Below are positions 34,065 through 45,005 of a stretch of DNA of 64,000 bases, in pieces. Positions within the stretch are counted from its first letter, which is position 1, and each line of letters opens with the position of its first letter. The position numbers were made by a program, and so were the translations under genes. This DNA is from Diplodia intermedia (lineage: Eukaryota > Ascomycota > Dothideomycetes > Botryosphaeriales > Botryosphaeriaceae). The notes beneath the pieces are model-generated. The model was not told the origin of the DNA. It saw only the letters and a list, made by a program, of their open reading frames with translations, and did no database searches. Location of the stretch: the NCBI GenBank assembly GCA_021495925.1, contig JAKEKT010000030.1, positions 248,001 to 312,000 of the forward strand, written 5' to 3'.

Positions 34065-35747
34065 TCAGCCCCTCATCTCCGTGGAATTCTGAACCCGTAC
34101 TGTGTAGTTGACGGTTCGGACGATACCAGCCTCCGGTGGATGGACCGGGGTGAGCGGCATTTCGCTGTCTCCATCTTGGCTCGATTTGGTACTTTCCGCA
34201 GGCCCGACGATCCTCTCTTCGCTGTCCCAACCACCAGGAACACCCAATGACATGTTGTGTATCCGATACTCCCTTTCCTTGTCGGTAAAGCTGTCTTTTT
34301 GGTCGATCGCGCTGGGCCGCCGCTGTTCTCTCGGGTTCAATGGAATGGACCGGCTGTTGCCCCTGGAGCAATAACTCTTCTTCTTGCTGTACGATTTGGA
34401 CCTTCCGGAGGAAAGCAAAGTTGGCACCACCCGTCTTGTCAATCCATTCAATGCCGGCGCGCAGGCCGCGATGATCGCCATGTTTATTTCGACTCCGGAG
34501 ATGGTGTATCCAATTCCATAGGTGCGGTCTTTGTTGTTCGGACTGAATCGGTGAACGTAGATGCCGAAACGGGCAATACTAACAGCCGTGACGCTGGCAA
34601 TCAGATGAAGTCAGTGACTATGTTCTCCAGAGGATAAGCGAAGGGTGCCTACATCCATCCGATCGACAGGATTGCCCAGACCGCGACCTTCCTCCGTTTC
34701 CGCATTTGCAGGTCCTTGACCATGATCATGGGAATGATCAACATCAGAACATCGGTCAAAACAGCCAACCCCGCAGCAGCAAGGAAGAATGCAGCCTGAT
34801 CAATGCATGATCCACCCGTGATTTCCTTGCCGTTAAGCATCCCGTCTTCATCGGCGCCGACGGCCTTTTGTGCCGCCAAGTCCATGGCAGGATAGTCGAA
34901 GGTATAATGCCATGGCGTACACTGGAAAAGATCGGCCAAGAAGGTACTGACCATGAGCAGCACGTTGAAGGTGAAAAGCCCCTTCAGCGACCAATCGACC
35001 CGTCGGCGTTTGTCGTCGATTCGAAGCAGGAATAGGATGACGGACAGCTTGACGATGGACAGGATTGGGTGGTACAGCAACTGGTTGGCAAGGTTGTAGC
35101 GCTGCCCAAGGATCTGTCTTTCAACAGACATCTCTGGTATGTCGGCGAGATGATATCCTTGCATAGTCACCTTGGTGTCTGGAATCGCGGTAAGCATGTG
35201 CGCTAGCAATTGCGGACTGACAGCGTAGGCTTCGAGCGGGCCGAAGACAAGCGACATGGTCTCAAACTTTACAGATAAAAGCATGTCGCAGGCGCAGTCT
35301 CAATCCATGCACCGCGCCACGGGGGGCCAATAAGAACTGGGGAACCTGGACTCACACATCCATACTGCGTATGTTTGACCCACGGCCAATATCTACCCGG
35401 CGAGCGACAGGTCAGCATCGCATGTCTGGATCAACGCGCCCGAGGGCTTCCTACCCAGGCAACAAGGATGACAATGTCGTCTGTAAAAGCGGTCAGTCTT
35501 GATTGCCATTTATGGTTCTCCTCGCTGACTGGTGATCGCTTGCCCCGCTCGCGCCAGCGACGCGGGTGCGCTGACCGTCTCAAGCCGAAGCTTAAAAAGA
35601 CGTACCTGCTCCTAATAGTCGGGAAAGATGCTTTGACGCAATTCTCATGCCCACGACTACGGTGGAAAGGACGGGAAAGACGACGATGACAACGTATGCG
35701 GAAGTGTGCGCCTTCTTGGATTCAGCCAGGCTGGAGGAGTCACTCAT
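34065..35747 (-). CDS. Rhodopsin-domain (PTH11/SAT4-like) integral membrane protein
   Basis: Fungal seven-helix membrane protein of the rhodopsin-domain family that includes PTH11-like receptors. Exons, from the 5' end: 35606-35747, 35455-35480, 35356-35392, 34653-35298 and 34065-34593; 459 aa. Helix 1 is YVVIVVFPVLSTVVVGMRI. The ADDIVILVAWILAVGQTYAV segment, restored across two introns, matches the family DD motif. Later helices: LLYHPILSIVKLSVILFLL, LFTFNVLLMVSTFLADLF, FFLAAAGLAVLTDVLMLI, VAVWAILSIGWIVTAVSIARF and a last one around INMAIIAACAPAL. The cytosolic tail is Ser/Arg-rich. Cysteines after the central loop (FQCTPW, GGSCID) are a family feature. Exons 2 and 3 are only 26 and 37 nt. 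The acceptor before exon 4 was chosen by reading frame and is the weakest junction. Confidence 0.8.
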
Positions 35748-37096
35748 CCTCGACGAACATCCCCGTGCAGGCGGGGCGGACGCAAATCAGAAAGAAAGCA
35801 GAAGTGAAGGTACAAAGGATCGACGAGCAGAGCTAGCGGCTGGCGTGGGCGTTGGCGGGATGAAGAAGCAAAACAGTTCATGCTCGGCAAGACGCATTGC
35901 CTGCACGACCTGCCGACGGTCTCTGTGACGCAAAAGCTCGCATTTCCTGAGCGCCGCACAGCTCGCGTTCCCTGACTCTCGTCGGCTGTTTGCCATGGTT
36001 CAAACAGGGGAACTGGGAGCCGATCAGCACCCTAAGCAAGGTCCTTTCGTATTAGCACCAATAGACCAGTCTCCTCACGACAAGGCGCTCAGCTCGACGC
36101 GTAAAGAAGGGGGCCTTTTGCTGGACTGATTCAAGCCGACTGAGTCGAGGCGCCGGAGCTATCACCGCCAGAGTGGAGCAGCCAACACCTGGCCAACCAC
36201 CCACCCCGCAGACGAACCGTACAGGCCCGACGGCTGCCCGCGTCCCCCCACGGACTTGCCGGGCGGCGTTTCAAGCAATCTTCTCGTATGTACACGGGTC
36301 GGGAGCAGCATACAAAAATCGGCAACCGTCCGGCGCTGGCCGCTGCGCCGGGCTTGGCCGCCATGCCGGACCGGCATCTGAACGGTGCACGCGGGCAGAT
36401 GTGGGGCCGCTTGTTTTGCCCACGCGCGCGGGGATCAGCATCGACCAAGGATTGTCGTGGCCCCACGGCCCCTCCCTGTTCGCCTCCGCACCGGCGAAGA
36501 GGATAGATTGACACAGGCTCGATGAGCCGGAGAATAGAGCCCAACGGCGCTTCCAGGGGCTGAGGAACCTTCTTCCTCGGGACTTGCACGGAACTCAGCC
36601 TCAGCCGCACCCCGGCGCTGCCAATCGCCCGGTGCCGTCTGCTAGGCCATGAGCAGCAGTGATCTGGTCTCGTCGCCAGTGCACTGTGCCCTCGGCGACT
36701 CACGCTCCGCGCGTGCTTGGGCGAGGCGGCATGCAAATCTCTCTCGGTTGCCTCGAATCCGGCATGCCGGGTGCCGCTGCCGGAGAAATCCAGGCGAAGG
36801 TCGTCAGTCCTTCATCGCTGATTACCACGCCGTTGCGGCACGGCATGACCCGCCTCATCTGGTTGCATAGCCTGGGCAATCCGTTCCTCATAGTAAGGGG
36901 CGCAGCATCATAAGGTTGCGAATGTGCCTGGCATTTTAGTCTCTTTTTCCTTTCTCGCGGCTGCTGTCATTCTCTTGCTTTTCACCGTCGTTCGTTTGCC
37001 TTTTCGTTCCGCCACCACGTGGACGACGGAGCGCTTTGCCCCCTGCCCTGCTGTTTCCCCTCGCGTATCGGATCCTCGCGCGCTCGTCTCAAGAAG
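35748..37096. other. 1.35 kb divergent promoter region
   Basis: It lies between the starts of the rhodopsin-domain gene (minus) and the FAD-linked oxidase gene (plus). Frames up to 201 codons (36131-36736, minus) lack domains. No RNA gene is seen. Confidence 0.5.
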
Positions 37097-39095
37097 ATGA
37101 TGTGCCCTCGTCCTTCCCTGTTGGGCTGCGCCCTGCTTGCCGCCAGCCCTGCCGTCCACGCCACCGTTGACCTCTTTGACTGGGAGAAGGTCCAACTCCC
37201 CGACTTCAGTCTGGGCTCGCGTAGTGTCCATGCCCTCGATGGCCCGTCCCGTCGCGCCGCCAACGCTTCCTGCAAGGTCTTCCCCGGCGACGCCGCTTGG
37301 CCGTCCGACAGCCAGTGGGCCGCTCTTAACGAGACTCTGGAGGGCGCGTTGATCAAGTCCGTGCCGCACGCCAGCGTCTGCTACGAGGGCCCGTACTACG
37401 ATGAGGCGTCATGCGCCACCATCACTGCCAATTGGACGAATTCGTACATCCAGTATGTGATGCCTCACTGGCGCCGTCCTGCAGGCTAGGTTTCCCACGG
37501 GGAAGAGAAGTGACTGACAAGCCCGGCTCAGTGATGATGATCCCATTGAGATGCTCAGCCCCGTCTACCAGGGGCTGACGTGCCAGCCGCCGACGCTGTA
37601 CGAAGGCGGCATCAACTCGGGCAACTGCACACTGGGCGGCTACCCGGCGTACGCTGTGGCGGCCACCAACGTGAAGCAGATCCAGGCCGCCGTCAAGTTT
37701 GCCGGCGAGACGGGCGTCAGGTTCGTCATCAAGAACACTGGCCACGATTTCTCCGGCAAGTCTGGCGGTGCTGGTGCCTTGTCTGTCTGGACCAAGAACC
37801 TCAAGGGCATAACGTACCAGGAGAACTACGTTGATGAGGGCACGGGCTACTCCGGCCCTGCATTCAAGGCTGGCGCCGGCGTACGTGCTTGGGAGATCTA
37901 CGAGGCTGCGGCCGCCGAGGGAAAGGTAGTTGTTGGTGGTGAGGGCCAGGTAAGTGTTTGTAGTCGCGACAATTGCATCAGAGACTGACACTTGGCGAAG
38001 ACTGTTGGTGTGATGGGCGGCTACATCCAGGGCGGCGGACATTCGCCCCTCAGCTCCATGTATGGCATGGCTGCAGACCAGGTCCTCTCTATGGAGGTGG
38101 TGCTGGCAAACGGCACCTTCGTCACGGCCTCGGCGGGCGAGAACGCGGATCTCTTCTGGGCACTCAAGGGCGGCGGCGGCGCGACGTACGGCATCGCGAC
38201 GTCGACGGTGGTCAAGGCGTGGCCGGACATGCCGGTCACTGGCTCCAAGTTCTCCTGGACGTCGGCCAACATCAGCAACGAGACGTTCTGGGCGGGCGTG
38301 CGCGCCTACCTCGACTACTTCCCGGAGAACGCCGAGGAGCAGCAGACGTACAGCTACTGGTTCGTCATCCAGCTAGGCGGCGGCGTCAAGCAGTTCCTGA
38401 TGCAGCCCTTCTTCGCGCCCAACAAGACGCTCGAGCAGACACAGGCCATCCTCGCGCCGTGGTTCGCGGACCTCGCTGCGCTGGGCATCACCTTCACGCC
38501 GCGCACGACGCACTACGACAACTTCTACGATGCGTGGAAGGCCGAGTTCCCACTGGAGGTGGTGCAGAAGACGCACGTGGCGACGGGCTCGCGCCTGTTC
38601 CCGCGCAGCGCATGGGACCAGGAGGAGACGCTGAACGCGACCTTCGACGCGATCCGGACGTCGTCGGACGCGGGCAACACCATCATCGCCTTCAACATGG
38701 CGCCCAAGCTGCACGCGGACAATGCGGAGAACAGCGTCAACCCGGCGTGGCGCAATACGGTGATGCATGCGCTGCAGAGCGTCAACTGGCAGAACAACAG
38801 CACCCGCGACTACATCATGGAGCGCCGCGCCTGGTTCAACGACGTGGCGATGCAGCGCTGGATCGACGTCAGCCCCGGCGCGGGCTGCTACCTGGGCGAG
38901 AGCAACCGCATGGAAAGCGGGTGGAAGCAGTCGTTCTACGGCGAGTCCTACGACCGGCTGCTCGACGTCAAGAAGCAGGTCGACCCGGACGACGTCTTCT
39001 GGGCGGCGACGGCGGTTGGCAGCGACGCGTGGGCCGTCGACAGCGTGGACGGGCTGCCGAACGAGAACGGCCGGCTGTGCAGGACAGGGGCGTGA
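37097..39095 (+). CDS. Secreted FAD-linked oxidase (BBE / isoamyl-alcohol-oxidase type)
   Basis: Oxidase of the vanillyl-alcohol-oxidase/berberine-bridge superfamily with covalently bound FAD. Exons 37097-37452, 37532-37949 and 38001-39095 give 622 aa. A signal peptide (MMCPRPSLLGCALLAASPAVHA) predicts secretion, supported by sequons such as NAS, NET, NWT and NCT. The FAD_binding_4 domain starts with QGLTCQPP and GNCTLGGYPAYAV; KNTGHDFSGKSGG carries the likely flavin-linking His, and GVMGGYIQGGGHSPLSS is the second FAD contact. The C-terminal BBE segment is recognisable from VDPDDVFWAATAVG. Fungal relatives include isoamyl alcohol oxidase and secondary-metabolite oxidases. No biosynthetic core enzyme adjoins it, so the substrate is open. 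Two N-terminal Met codons are adjacent. Confidence 0.9.
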
Positions 39096-40742
39096 GCAGA
39101 GGTGAAGAAGTTGGTTTGTCTCCTTTCTACCAAAAGTAAATATTATTCATGAAGCTTGCATCAATTGCGTCACCCCTTATCAGTTACGCTTCCAACGGCC
39201 GCTTGCACGCGCCAATGGGAGGCGGGGGATTTTCCGAATCAGCCATTGCGGATTCCTACAGGCCGCCAGTGCACGTCGGCAACGCACCCGACGGAATGGT
39301 TCCCTACTCCTCCCGCCCCCGGCCGATCACGATGTAAGAGCTAGCAGAGGAAAAAGAAGAAAAATCCCGAGGTAAGCGGAACACTATCTGATCCTGAAAC
39401 AGTTCACGCGCAGTCTACTGTGGACCAGAGGACGAGACCGCGCGTCAGCAGGAGTGAGTTGGACAGTACGGTTGCGGAGATATTGCAAGCGCTCCGCGTG
39501 GCGGGCTAGCCTTCCGCTGTTGACCGGGAGCCTTCTCGTCATAACGCGGCAGCGGGTCGAAGCAGCGTTGCTGGTTGCCTAACGGCCGCTGGCGCAGAAG
39601 ACTACCACAACAATGTTCCGCTCCCAACGGCTCCCCATGGCGGAGAGCGCTTCGTGACGTCGATGGACAGGACTCTCCACCGACTGATCTTCTGCAGCCA
39701 CCGCACCCCGGCACTTCCGCACACCGGGCGCGCACCCGCTAGTTGCAAGGCGAAGGCGGAACGACGGGCCAGGCACAGCAGCCAGGCGATCTTCGATCCG
39801 GCCTGACTTTGACGCACATTTGCCGCGCGATGAGCAGAAGCTGCGTCTGCCGCAGGCTGCCAAGGCGGGCCAGGCGCAGACCATGACGAAGAGCGGTTAC
39901 CTGGCCTGCGGGTGCATGGGCCTGTACCGGCCGGCCTGCGTGCTGCTGCCTCGTGTGCAGTGCAGCGCATGGGTGATGGGGCGAGCCTGGGTGGTGCAAC
40001 ACCCGCCCTGCCGTCAGCCGTACCTGAAAGCAGGGGCAGCGTCCACACACAGTCCCAAAGCGGCGCAGCTGAGGGCGCTGGTGGTGGGGCGCGCCCAGGC
40101 TCCAGGTGCCGGCGACGGTTCGCAGCAGCGCTGGGTCGCGGGGGCGGCTTGCAGCCCCGCGTCCTCTGCACGCCGGACGGACTGGCATCGCCAGGCGGCC
40201 GTGCGAGCGGCGATCTGGCCATTTGTTTGTCCTTGAGCGCCACTCCGGCAGCGCGCGGGGCCACGTGCGACACGGGGGCTGTCTGCCCGATTGGGTCTCT
40301 GTCTGATGGCTGCCGCGCGTTGCCGACCAGCCGGTGTTGGCGGGCGTGATGGGTGATGGCGCCAGCGCGCGTGCCAGACGCCTGAGCCCCGGCCTCGGCC
40401 TGCCAGAAGCTCCTCCACGCGACGCTCGCCATCGCAAGCAGCCACTCCACTCTAGCTTGATTGGCGTCCGCTCCGTGGCGTCACGCCGCAGGATTTGCAA
40501 GCACCCTCTGCTTCTGCTCAAAAAACAATCGCGTCCCCCATTTGCCCGCGGCACGTCACACCCCATCTCGCCTCATCCCGCGCTGCTCCCCACCACTGGC
40601 CACTCGTCGCCTGACCTCGAGACGTCACCCGCCTTCACCACCTCTGATCTTCTCTTTGTCTCTCGGAACGCACGACTTGGATGCGTTCCTCCTGCAGGCC
40701 GCTCTCCCCTCTTGATGACGCGCCTGGCATGTAACTCCGTTG
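39096..40742. other. 1.6 kb intergenic
   Basis: Very GC-rich in its middle, so frames of 275-282 codons stay open on the minus strand at 39.6-40.6 kb. They overlap each other in different frames and are rich in Ala, Arg and Pro with no domain, so I do not call them genes. The right part is the promoter of the next 2EXR gene. Confidence 0.5.
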
Positions 40743-41954
40743 ATGTCCTCCCCCACCCCGCTCCCGAAATCCAGCCTGCTGGCAAGGCAGCAACGGCGAC
40801 CAGCAAGGCAGAAGATAAACCCCAAGCATCGAGCCTCCGTTGTTACCGCCGCCTGTCCCGGAGCACTCTTGACAAACAACTGCCAACAACAAAACGAGGA
40901 ACAGCATGGCCTTCTCTCCACTCATGAGTTCCGCCCTTACAGCGACCAACGACAATCGCCCCTCCTCCGGCTCCCCTCGGAGATCCGCCTTTTGATTTAC
41001 TCCTACCTCCTCCCGCACGCACACGACATCACCTTCCACCCCCTGACCCGCAAGCATCCAGCCACAGGAGCGCCCGTAGCCTCGCACGCCGTGCAGATTC
41101 CAGGCATCTGGGCCAGCATCGGCATCTGGACGGCACTGTTGCGCACCTGCCGACAGCTGCACGACGAGGGCGCCGACGCCCTGTACGGCGGCAACGCCTT
41201 CCACTTCGCCCTGACGAGCCGCGAGCGCGTGTGGGCCTTCACCCCGCCCAGCCCCGCCTCCTCGGCGGCGGCGGCGGCGGTAGGAGGCAGCGGGGACGAT
41301 GGCATCTCCTCGCCGACGGCCGCCGACCACGGTGGAGGAGGAGAAGGCGAAGGAGGCGGGCTGAACGCGCTCAACACGCCGCACGCGCGCGGCCTGCCCA
41401 TCAACACGCTCAAGACGGCCGGCATCTCGGCCGCCGCGCTGCGCCGCATGCGCTGCCTCACCCTGCGCGTCGAGGAGGACCTCGCCCGCCCGGAGCCGTT
41501 CCGCCGCGTGCAGGGCTGGCTGCGCGAGCTCGTCGACCGGCTCGCGCCGCACCATTCCTGCTGCCTGCAGGAGCTGCGCGTCGAGCTCGCGGCCGGCTCG
41601 TTCCGCTACGGCGGCTTCCCCAGCTTCACCAACACCGTCTTCTGGGAGTTCGTGCCCGAGAAGAACGGGGCGGTTGCCCGGCAGTGGCAGTTTGTGCTCG
41701 AGCCGCTGGCGGCGCTCAGGGGCGTGAGGCTGGTCGAGGTGAGGGGTCACGTGGACGAGAGATTTGCGGCCAAGTTGGCCGGCAGGATGATGGGCGGGGC
41801 TGCCGGAGAGCCGGAGGCGGGCGCGGATGGGGATGATGAGATGGAGGGGATCGAGTACGGGACGCAGACGGTGCGGAGTGGGAATAGATCGGTGACGAAG
41901 AGCATGCGGAAGTTCTACGAGCCCGAGCTCGACTGGCAGCTGGAAGGAGACTGA
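40743..41954 (+). CDS. 2EXR-domain fungal protein
   Basis: Single-exon 403-aa protein. The 2EXR/F-box-like region is at about 72-140: PLLRLPSEIRLLIYSYLL, a long insert, then ALLRTCRQLHDEGADALYGGNAFHF. Low-complexity Ala and Gly runs follow (GCG/GGC repeats at about 41262-41360). The rest (LRRMRCLTLRVEE, QWQFVLEPLAALRGVRLVEVRGHV) resembles the leucine-containing tail of this family. Function is unknown. It is the second member of this family in the window, but the two do not look like a recent tandem duplication because only the signature blocks are shared. Confidence 0.82.
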   Translation: MSSPTPLPKSSLLARQQRRPARQKINPKHRASVVTAACPGALLTNNCQQQNEEQHGLLSTHEFRPYSDQRQSPLLRLPSEIRLLIYSYLLPHAHDITFHPLTRKHPATGAPVASHAVQIPGIWASIGIWTALLRTCRQLHDEGADALYGGNAFHFALTSRERVWAFTPPSPASSAAAAAVGGSGDDGISSPTAADHGGGGEGEGGGLNALNTPHARGLPINTLKTAGISAAALRRMRCLTLRVEEDLARPEPFRRVQGWLRELVDRLAPHHSCCLQELRVELAAGSFRYGGFPSFTNTVFWEFVPEKNGAVARQWQFVLEPLAALRGVRLVEVRGHVDERFAAKLAGRMMGGAAGEPEAGADGDDEMEGIEYGTQTVRSGNRSVTKSMRKFYEPELDWQLEGD

Positions 41955-43289
41955 AGGAGAGCGGGAGGCGGAACGCAATTATCGAGACAGCAGTCCACGC
42001 CCATGCCGTGGCGGTTTAGAAGCCGGCCTGTTGTTTGGTTCTCTGGGAACACCCAAACCCTAGATGTGAGTCGGCGACGACCATGGTCTTACTTTCGTTC
42101 TTGTCTACGGCTCTATACCCAAATTTCTTCATCCATCATCAATTATTTTCTCCAGATTTCTCAGGATGGAGAAGGTTCCATGAATTCGATGCTAACGATC
42201 GCCATCTCTACAGTAGACTGAGATGTACCCCACGATCATGGGCGATACCCGGGAATCACTTAGTCTCCCAAGACCCGTCAGATGACCAGAGAGATCTACC
42301 GCCAACCCTTCCATTACACGCCAATCTATCGAGCTACTGCACGCAGTAACGAATGCATGGACCCGCGAACACATGGCGTAGAGTCGGAAACCCCCAATGC
42401 TTCACCTAGAACGTGCTAGGGCTCGCAAAGGCGCCAGCGTCGTACAAAGTTCGCCAGTGCCCCGCCAAACCATGGCCTGCAGACGCGGAAATGGCTCCGT
42501 CTTGCCTTCCTGCTAGCGCGGGCGTTAGAGTACCACCGTCCCATGGGTACTTTCGTCAGCTTCCGTAAGCAAACACGGCGGGTGTCACTACTACTGCAAC
42601 CTGAGGAAACCCTCCTCTTGCGCCGGAACGGGTCGGATTGACGGGAGGGATGTGGGAGGGAGGGATTTGGTGAGACGTTGCCCAGGGACGATGGCTCGTG
42701 CTACCGCATCCCGAATGCAGAAAGGGCTTGCTGCCACTGATGCCAGTATTTTCGGCGGCCCCACATGGCTAGGTTTTGATAGTTGGTGCGGCTGAGGCGA
42801 CATTGGCACCGAACGGTTGGCTGTCAGCGGTTGGTTGTTGGCTATTCGGCAGTGCTTCTAGCAACTAATAATTGTCCGTTGCACGAGGCGGTTACCAAGG
42901 AGCGCAATGGGAAGCCTTGGCTTGAACAGGATAGCTCTTTTGGGTATCTTTCTGATGTCATTTTTTCGCCCTGCGTTTTTTCATTCGCTACGACGACGCG
43001 TGAGGCCTTGCTTAATGTGGGGATCGTGTGTGCTGATAGTAGCGTGCATCCATGTTCATTTGGGATTGTGCAAAGCCCATTGAAGGCTACGATCGGCCGG
43101 ATAAGCAGGAATCCGTTACTCCGTACCAAAATTGCAATTCTCCAACACGTTGCCTGGTGGGGGCGCGGATGGATCAGCGCTCTTCCTTCTTTGTTCTTTT
43201 TTAGCTCTTCCCAAGAGGGTGCATAACAACGACAAAAAGGGTATCATCGATATTTCTTCTCTAGTCTCGCCTGGCGATGTAACGCTTCG
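41955..43289. other. 1.3 kb gap between convergent genes
   Basis: It separates the 3' ends of the 2EXR gene (plus) and the DUF1769 gene (minus). The longest frame (plus 42783-43226) has no domain. I see no RNA gene or mobile element. Confidence 0.5.
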
Positions 43290-44637
43290 TCAATCGAGCT
43301 CTTGCTCCGCGGCTCTCTCTGCCCGCAGCGCCTCCTTTAGCTCGTCACCAAAAAGCAGGTTGAAAATGACACAGAAGTACACCTCGCCGGTGATCTTGTT
43401 CTTGAAGACCCACCGGAGCTGGTGCGTCTTCTCGTCAATGTACTTGAGCACGCCGAGCGAGAATCCCGGCAGCCTCAGCGCGAATTCTGCACGATCTGTC
43501 AGCTCCACGTAACCAAGGAAAGGCCAAGTCTCACGGAAAAGTGGGGGGAAGCGTTCGACCGACCACGCGCAACTTACTGTCGAAGTCCAGATACGGATTG
43601 AAGAAATCGCCCTGGTACAACCTGCCCTTCTCAAACACGACGCCCTCCCTCCGTTTCGCGTTGACGAACCACTTCCTCCTCTTCGCCGCGTCCGGCGGAC
43701 ACCCCCACGCCTCCCTCACGGCCTCGCCGTCCCCATCCGCCCCCTCCTCCAGCACCCCGACGCCCTTCTCCACCACCTCGCCCTCGTCCAACTCCTCCGT
43801 CCTCTGCGGCGGCGGCACCTCCACGCTTCCCTCCCCGCCCCCGCCGACCACGCCCCCCACCCTCAACACGAACCAGCAGCTCAACGCCGGCGCATACACC
43901 CACGGCTCGTCCGCGTACGCGTCGACCTCGATGCTCGGATCGACGAACCTCTTCACGATGCCGACCGCGGCGTTGAAGCCGGGCGGCAGCCGGTCGCGCA
44001 CCGGGCGCGCGCAGTCGGGGCCCCACACGGCCTCGTCCGCGGGCAGGTCGCGCTTGGGCACGAACGAGAAGGAGATGCTGTAGCGGTCGCGCGCGTGCTG
44101 CGGCGCGGCAAAGTACGGGCTGGACGCCGGGCACGCCGTCGGCAGCCCCGAGAAGTCGCGCACGCGCACCGCCACGCGCGCCGTGACGTGCGCGTTGCTC
44201 ACGAGCACCGTGTGCGCCGTGTTGACCCGCACCGTCGTGTGCGACGACGCGTCGTACGAAGGCCCCGCCGTGACGTGCAGTTTGTAGCGGTTGTGCAGCG
44301 CGTCTGGCTCGGGCTCCGCGGCGGGCGCCGGCGCCGGCTCCACTGGCTTTGGCTCTGGCTCTGGGGCGGTGGCGGCGGAGGAGGTGTTGGTGGTGGAGGT
44401 GGCGGTGGTGTAGGAGGAGCTGCTGCGGGGGCTGGTGGTTGTGGAGCTTGTGGGCGGAGGGGCCGCCGCCTGTGCGGGGGATTCGTCGGTGAAGCCGGCG
44501 TTGGAGTGCGCTTCGGAGAAGGTTGCGTCGGAGCTGATGTTGGCGGGCGTGGCTGCCGTCTCGGCGACGGTGGCTTTGGGCTTGGATCTCGAAAACGGCG
44601 AGGCCTTGGAGAAGGCGTCCTTCAGTCGTGATGCCAT
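43290..44637 (-). CDS. DUF1769-family fungal protein
   Basis: Exons 43578-44637 and 43496 side 43290-43495 give 421 aa. The N-terminal 115 residues are disordered and rich in Ser, Thr, Ala and Pro. The conserved part starts at RYKLHVTAGPSYD and continues through YSISFSFVPKRDLPADEAVWG, AVGIVKRFVDPSIEVDAYADE, RLYQGDFFNPYLDFDN, LRLPGFSLGVLKYID and GEVYFCVIFNLL, a pattern I recognise as DUF1769. The acceptor at 43495/43496 was chosen because it alone keeps frame and continues NPYLDFDN into RAEFALRLPG. An acidic, Gly-rich insert (about 270-315) interrupts the domain. Related proteins have been tied to lipid or phosphate handling only loosely, and the function is unknown. Confidence 0.8.
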
Positions 44638-45005
44638 GTTTTTGGGACCGAGCGTGAAGAAGGTGGGATGAAAATAGTAGGTAGGTCAAGTCTCCGGGCA
44701 AGGACAGCCACAAGCTAGGTATATACGACCGCGGGCTAGGCCTGCGTCGGTCTCAAACACTTACACTCCGCGCGTTCGCCAGCACGCATTGCTGACAGCC
44801 AACGTCAGCCTTCACATGTATGTCGTGCGTCAAGTCTGGAGCACCAGTTGCGTCATGACAAATGCCCCTGCGCGGGCCAGTCCGTGTCCCCGCAGATCAG
44901 ATGCAGCCAGCCAATCACAGCCGGCTGCCACCGCCCTCTGTTCCGCACAAGACCCACCCGGAAGGGTATCAACATTGAACTTTAACTCTCTAACCACTCT
45001 GCCGA
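44638..45005. other. Intergenic, DUF1769 promoter and SDA1 3' flank
   Basis: No coding sequence is supported in these 368 bp. Confidence 0.5.

Noticed and set aside
37973..39139. 388-codon plus-strand frame
   Set aside because: It is an alternative frame of the FAD-linked oxidase exon 3, with Arg/Gly/Ala-rich shadow composition.
39602..40566. Minus-strand frames of 275-282 codons
   Set aside because: They arise in very GC-rich DNA where stops are rare; two frames are open over the same bases and neither looks like a protein.
44095..44631. 178-codon Arg/Gly/Val-rich plus-strand frame
   Set aside because: It is the antisense shadow of the DUF1769 gene.
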